Positions 58,205 through 59,876 of a stretch of 59,876 nucleotides of DNA are shown here, piece after piece (the stretch's first letter is position 1; every line of letters begins with the position of its first letter). Source of the DNA: Collinsella aerofaciens. Its GTDB lineage: Bacteria > Actinomycetota > Coriobacteriia > Coriobacteriales > Coriobacteriaceae. Where the stretch lies: positions 95,459-155,334 of the forward strand of contig NZ_CAAKNY010000041.1 in the NCBI RefSeq assembly GCF_901212495.1, in the 5' to 3' direction. Both the position numbers and the translations under genes were made by a program. The notes under the pieces were generated by a model. That model was given only the letters and a program-made list of their open reading frames with translations. It made no database searches and was not told where the DNA came from.

Positions 58205-59113
58205 ATGAAACGACTGATCAGTGCGGCCGACGTGAAGGCGGCGGCTGAGCATGGTGGCGTGCTGGCGATCGATGACAACACCATCGTGACCCCGCAGGCC
58301 AAAGACGAAGCTGCCGAGTTGGGCGTCAAGCTGGTCTTTGGTGCCGCGCCCGCAGCGACGCAGCACAAGGCGGCTGAGCCTGCGCTCGAGCATCACGAGG
58401 CACCTGTTGCCCGCAAGCCCGAGCATCACGAGGAGCACGAGGCCGCTATGAGTGCCGAGGAGATCGAGCGCCTTATTCGCGCCGCTCTGGACACCGGCAT
58501 TTGGAGCGAACAGCAGGTTGAGGATCTTCTTGGGCATGCCGCCCCGTTGACGGTGAGCGTTGGCGTGTCCGGTCGTCATGTCCATCTGTCCCAGGAGGAC
58601 CTTGAGGCTCTGTTTGGAGCCGGCTACGAGCTCGCTCCCATCAAAGCGCTCTCCCAGCCCGGACAATTTGCCGCCAAAGAGACAGTGACGCTCGTGGGCC
58701 CCAAGGGTGTTATCGAGCGCGTGCGCGTGCTTGGTCCCGTGCGCCCGTCCACTCAGGTTGAGGTGCTGCGCGGCGATACGTTCAAGCTGGGCGTTCCTGC
58801 TTGCGTGCGCATGAGCGGCAAGCTTGAGGGCACGCCGGGCATCACGCTCGCTGGCCCCCATGGCACCGTTGCCCTGTCCCAAGGCGTCATCGTTGCTGCG
58901 CGTCATATTCATATGACGTGCGACGAGGCCGCCAAACGCGGGCTTCATGACGGCCAGGTCGTGTCGATTGCTTTTGGCGGCGAGCGCGGTGGACGTCTTG
59001 ACAACGTGGTCGTGCGTGCCAACAACACGAGCGCCCTCGATTGTCATATCGACACCGAAGAGGCAAATGCCTTCGGTATTAAAAACGGTTCTGTTGTAGA
59101 GATCATCAAGTAG
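58205..59113 (+). CDS. pduL: PduL-type phosphotransacylase with extended N-terminus
   Basis: This 302-residue protein converts acetyl-CoA and phosphate to acetyl phosphate. The catalytic part (from about 115) has SVGVSGRHVHLSQEDLEALF and AARHIHMTCDEAAKRG, whose His residues bind zinc, plus VRPSTQVEVLRGDTFKLG. Before it lie a domain like the EutQ/EutT N-terminal segment (IDDNTIVTPQAKDEAAELGV), a His/Glu-rich linker (about 62-80) and a predicted helix (AEEIERLIRAALDTGIW) that may be the encapsulation signal. AAAGGAGG precedes the ATG. Confidence 0.93.
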   Translation: MKRLISAADVKAAAEHGGVLAIDDNTIVTPQAKDEAAELGVKLVFGAAPAATQHKAAEPALEHHEAPVARKPEHHEEHEAAMSAEEIERLIRAALDTGIWSEQQVEDLLGHAAPLTVSVGVSGRHVHLSQEDLEALFGAGYELAPIKALSQPGQFAAKETVTLVGPKGVIERVRVLGPVRPSTQVEVLRGDTFKLGVPACVRMSGKLEGTPGITLAGPHGTVALSQGVIVAARHIHMTCDEAAKRGLHDGQVVSIAFGGERGGRLDNVVVRANNTSALDCHIDTEEANAFGIKNGSVVEIIK

Positions 59114-59140
59114 ATCTCTGCGAAATAGGAGGTAACAAAA

Positions 59141-59428
<288 letters not shown>

Positions 59429-59435
59429 GTAAGCC

Positions 59436-59876
59436 ATGGCAACGCGTGGATCCGGTACCGGCGGGAGCAAGAAGCTTCAGGAGAACGCCAAGAAGGCAGC
59501 TCCTGAGGTGACCGAAGCTCCCGCAAAGGCTCCCGCCGCAAAGAAGGAGCCCACATCTGCGCCGGCGGCTGCTCAGAAGGAGACCTCCGCAAAGCCTGCG
59601 GCGGCTTCCAAAAAGGAGACCGTGGCAAAGTCCGCGTCGGCAAAGACGTCTGCTGCAAAGAAAACGGCCGCAAAGACCAAATCGGAACCTGCGGCACCTG
59701 TACTCAACGAGAACGAGACCAAGGCGCAGCGCGAGGCCGAAGAGCATCCCGCGCCGCTCAAGGTCGAGCTTTCCGCAAAGGAAGCACCCGCTACCAAACC
59801 TGCAGGCGCGCCTGCACCCAAGGAAATTACTCAGGAGGTAACAAGAATGTCTAACGCTACCCAGGCCCTCGGCATG
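59436..59876 (+). CDS. BMC-H shell protein with long disordered N-terminal tail (truncated by window edge)
   Basis: From ATG 59436 the frame encodes 137 residues rich in Ala, Lys, Glu, Ser and Pro (KKAAPEVTEAPAKAPAAKK, KTSAAKKTAAKTKSEP), then runs without a stop into MSNATQALGM, the start of a BMC-H domain. The ATG of that domain (59847) has its own AGGAGGT site in the same frame, so full-length and short forms may both be made. Tailed shell proteins could link shell and cargo. The right edge cuts the gene after ten BMC residues. Confidence 0.8.
   Translation, partial: MATRGSGTGGSKKLQENAKKAAPEVTEAPAKAPAAKKEPTSAPAAAQKETSAKPAAASKKETVAKSASAKTSAAKKTAAKTKSEPAAPVLNENETKAQREAEEHPAPLKVELSAKEAPATKPAGAPAPKEITQEVTRMSNATQALGM
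59834..59849 (+). promoter_or_regulatory. Internal ribosome site and start within the tailed shell gene
   Basis: AGGAGGT at 59834-59840 lies six bases before an in-frame ATG at 59847. The leader matches that of the preceding BMC-H gene (ataggaggtaaca), showing it is a preserved start signal. Confidence 0.8.

Overview
The window looks like chromosomal DNA of a gut Coriobacteriia member (Actinomycetota), most likely Collinsella or a close relative. This is inferred from the GC-rich coding style, actinobacterial-style AGGAGG ribosome sites with frequent GTG starts, and the gene content: a bile salt hydrolase, a glycyl-radical choline-degrading microcompartment, a reverse rubrerythrin, a TPP-riboswitch thiamine salvage operon and a PdxST/PdxR block. 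No rRNA, tRNA, CRISPR array, phage or transposase gene was seen.

Layout. 1-4.8 kb holds housekeeping genes (a small membrane protein, RsmJ, a GNAT, a TetM/EF-G-like GTPase). 4.8-11 kb is a block of two paralogous AAA ATPases flanking a GNAT acetyltransferase and a UvrA2-type ABC ATPase; a 31-bp palindrome occurs four times, each copy at or within a few bases of a stop codon. 11-18 kb has a CobW GTPase, Spx-like and flavodoxin-like proteins and two tandem cyclic-di-GMP genes (GGDEF-PAS-GGDEF, and GGDEF-PAS-GGDEF-GGDEF-EAL). 18-21.5 kb has a patatin, a three-unit palindromic array with a 62-bp period, and a TPP-riboswitch operon (thiM, thiamine-binding protein, thiE). 21.5-35 kb holds HAD, LysR, MetE-like, purine permease, a catalytically altered deformylase homologue, bile salt hydrolase, Kup, an EamA/LysR divergent pair, an HTH-AlaA fusion and a canonical deformylase. 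35-42 kb has an acidic/wHTH/RGG protein, a cluster of unrelated palindromes, pdxT-pdxS with divergent pdxR, a nuclease-like gene between two copies of a 120-bp MITE-like element, and rubrerythrin. 42-48 kb has an alcohol/aldehyde dehydrogenase pair, a small protein, a metallophosphoesterase and a DUF2130 coiled-coil protein.

From 48.3 kb to the right edge runs a compact, overlapping operon for anaerobic choline breakdown in a glycyl-radical-enzyme microcompartment: EamA transporter, a small winged-helix-like protein, two BMC-H shell proteins, acylating aldehyde dehydrogenase, CutC, CutD, a PduU/EutS-type shell protein, EutP/PduV GTPase, a EutT-like protein, EutJ, a further BMC-domain protein, a BMC-P vertex protein, PduL phosphotransacylase, BMC-H, and a BMC-H fused in frame to a 137-residue Ala/Lys/Glu/Pro-rich tail. 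The window ends inside that last gene. CutC retains every choline-lyase residue checked, so the expected route is choline to trimethylamine plus acetaldehyde, then acetyl-CoA and acetyl phosphate inside the shell.

The most unusual points are: the aldehyde dehydrogenase has Pro where relatives have the catalytic Cys; the tailed shell protein has a second, strongly marked start inside it; the HTH-AlaA fusion has the same nested-start arrangement plus a cluster of AATTGAAC operators; palindromic repeats supply the stop codons of several genes; a deformylase homologue has lost its catalytic Glu; and the palindrome array has an exact 62-bp spacing.
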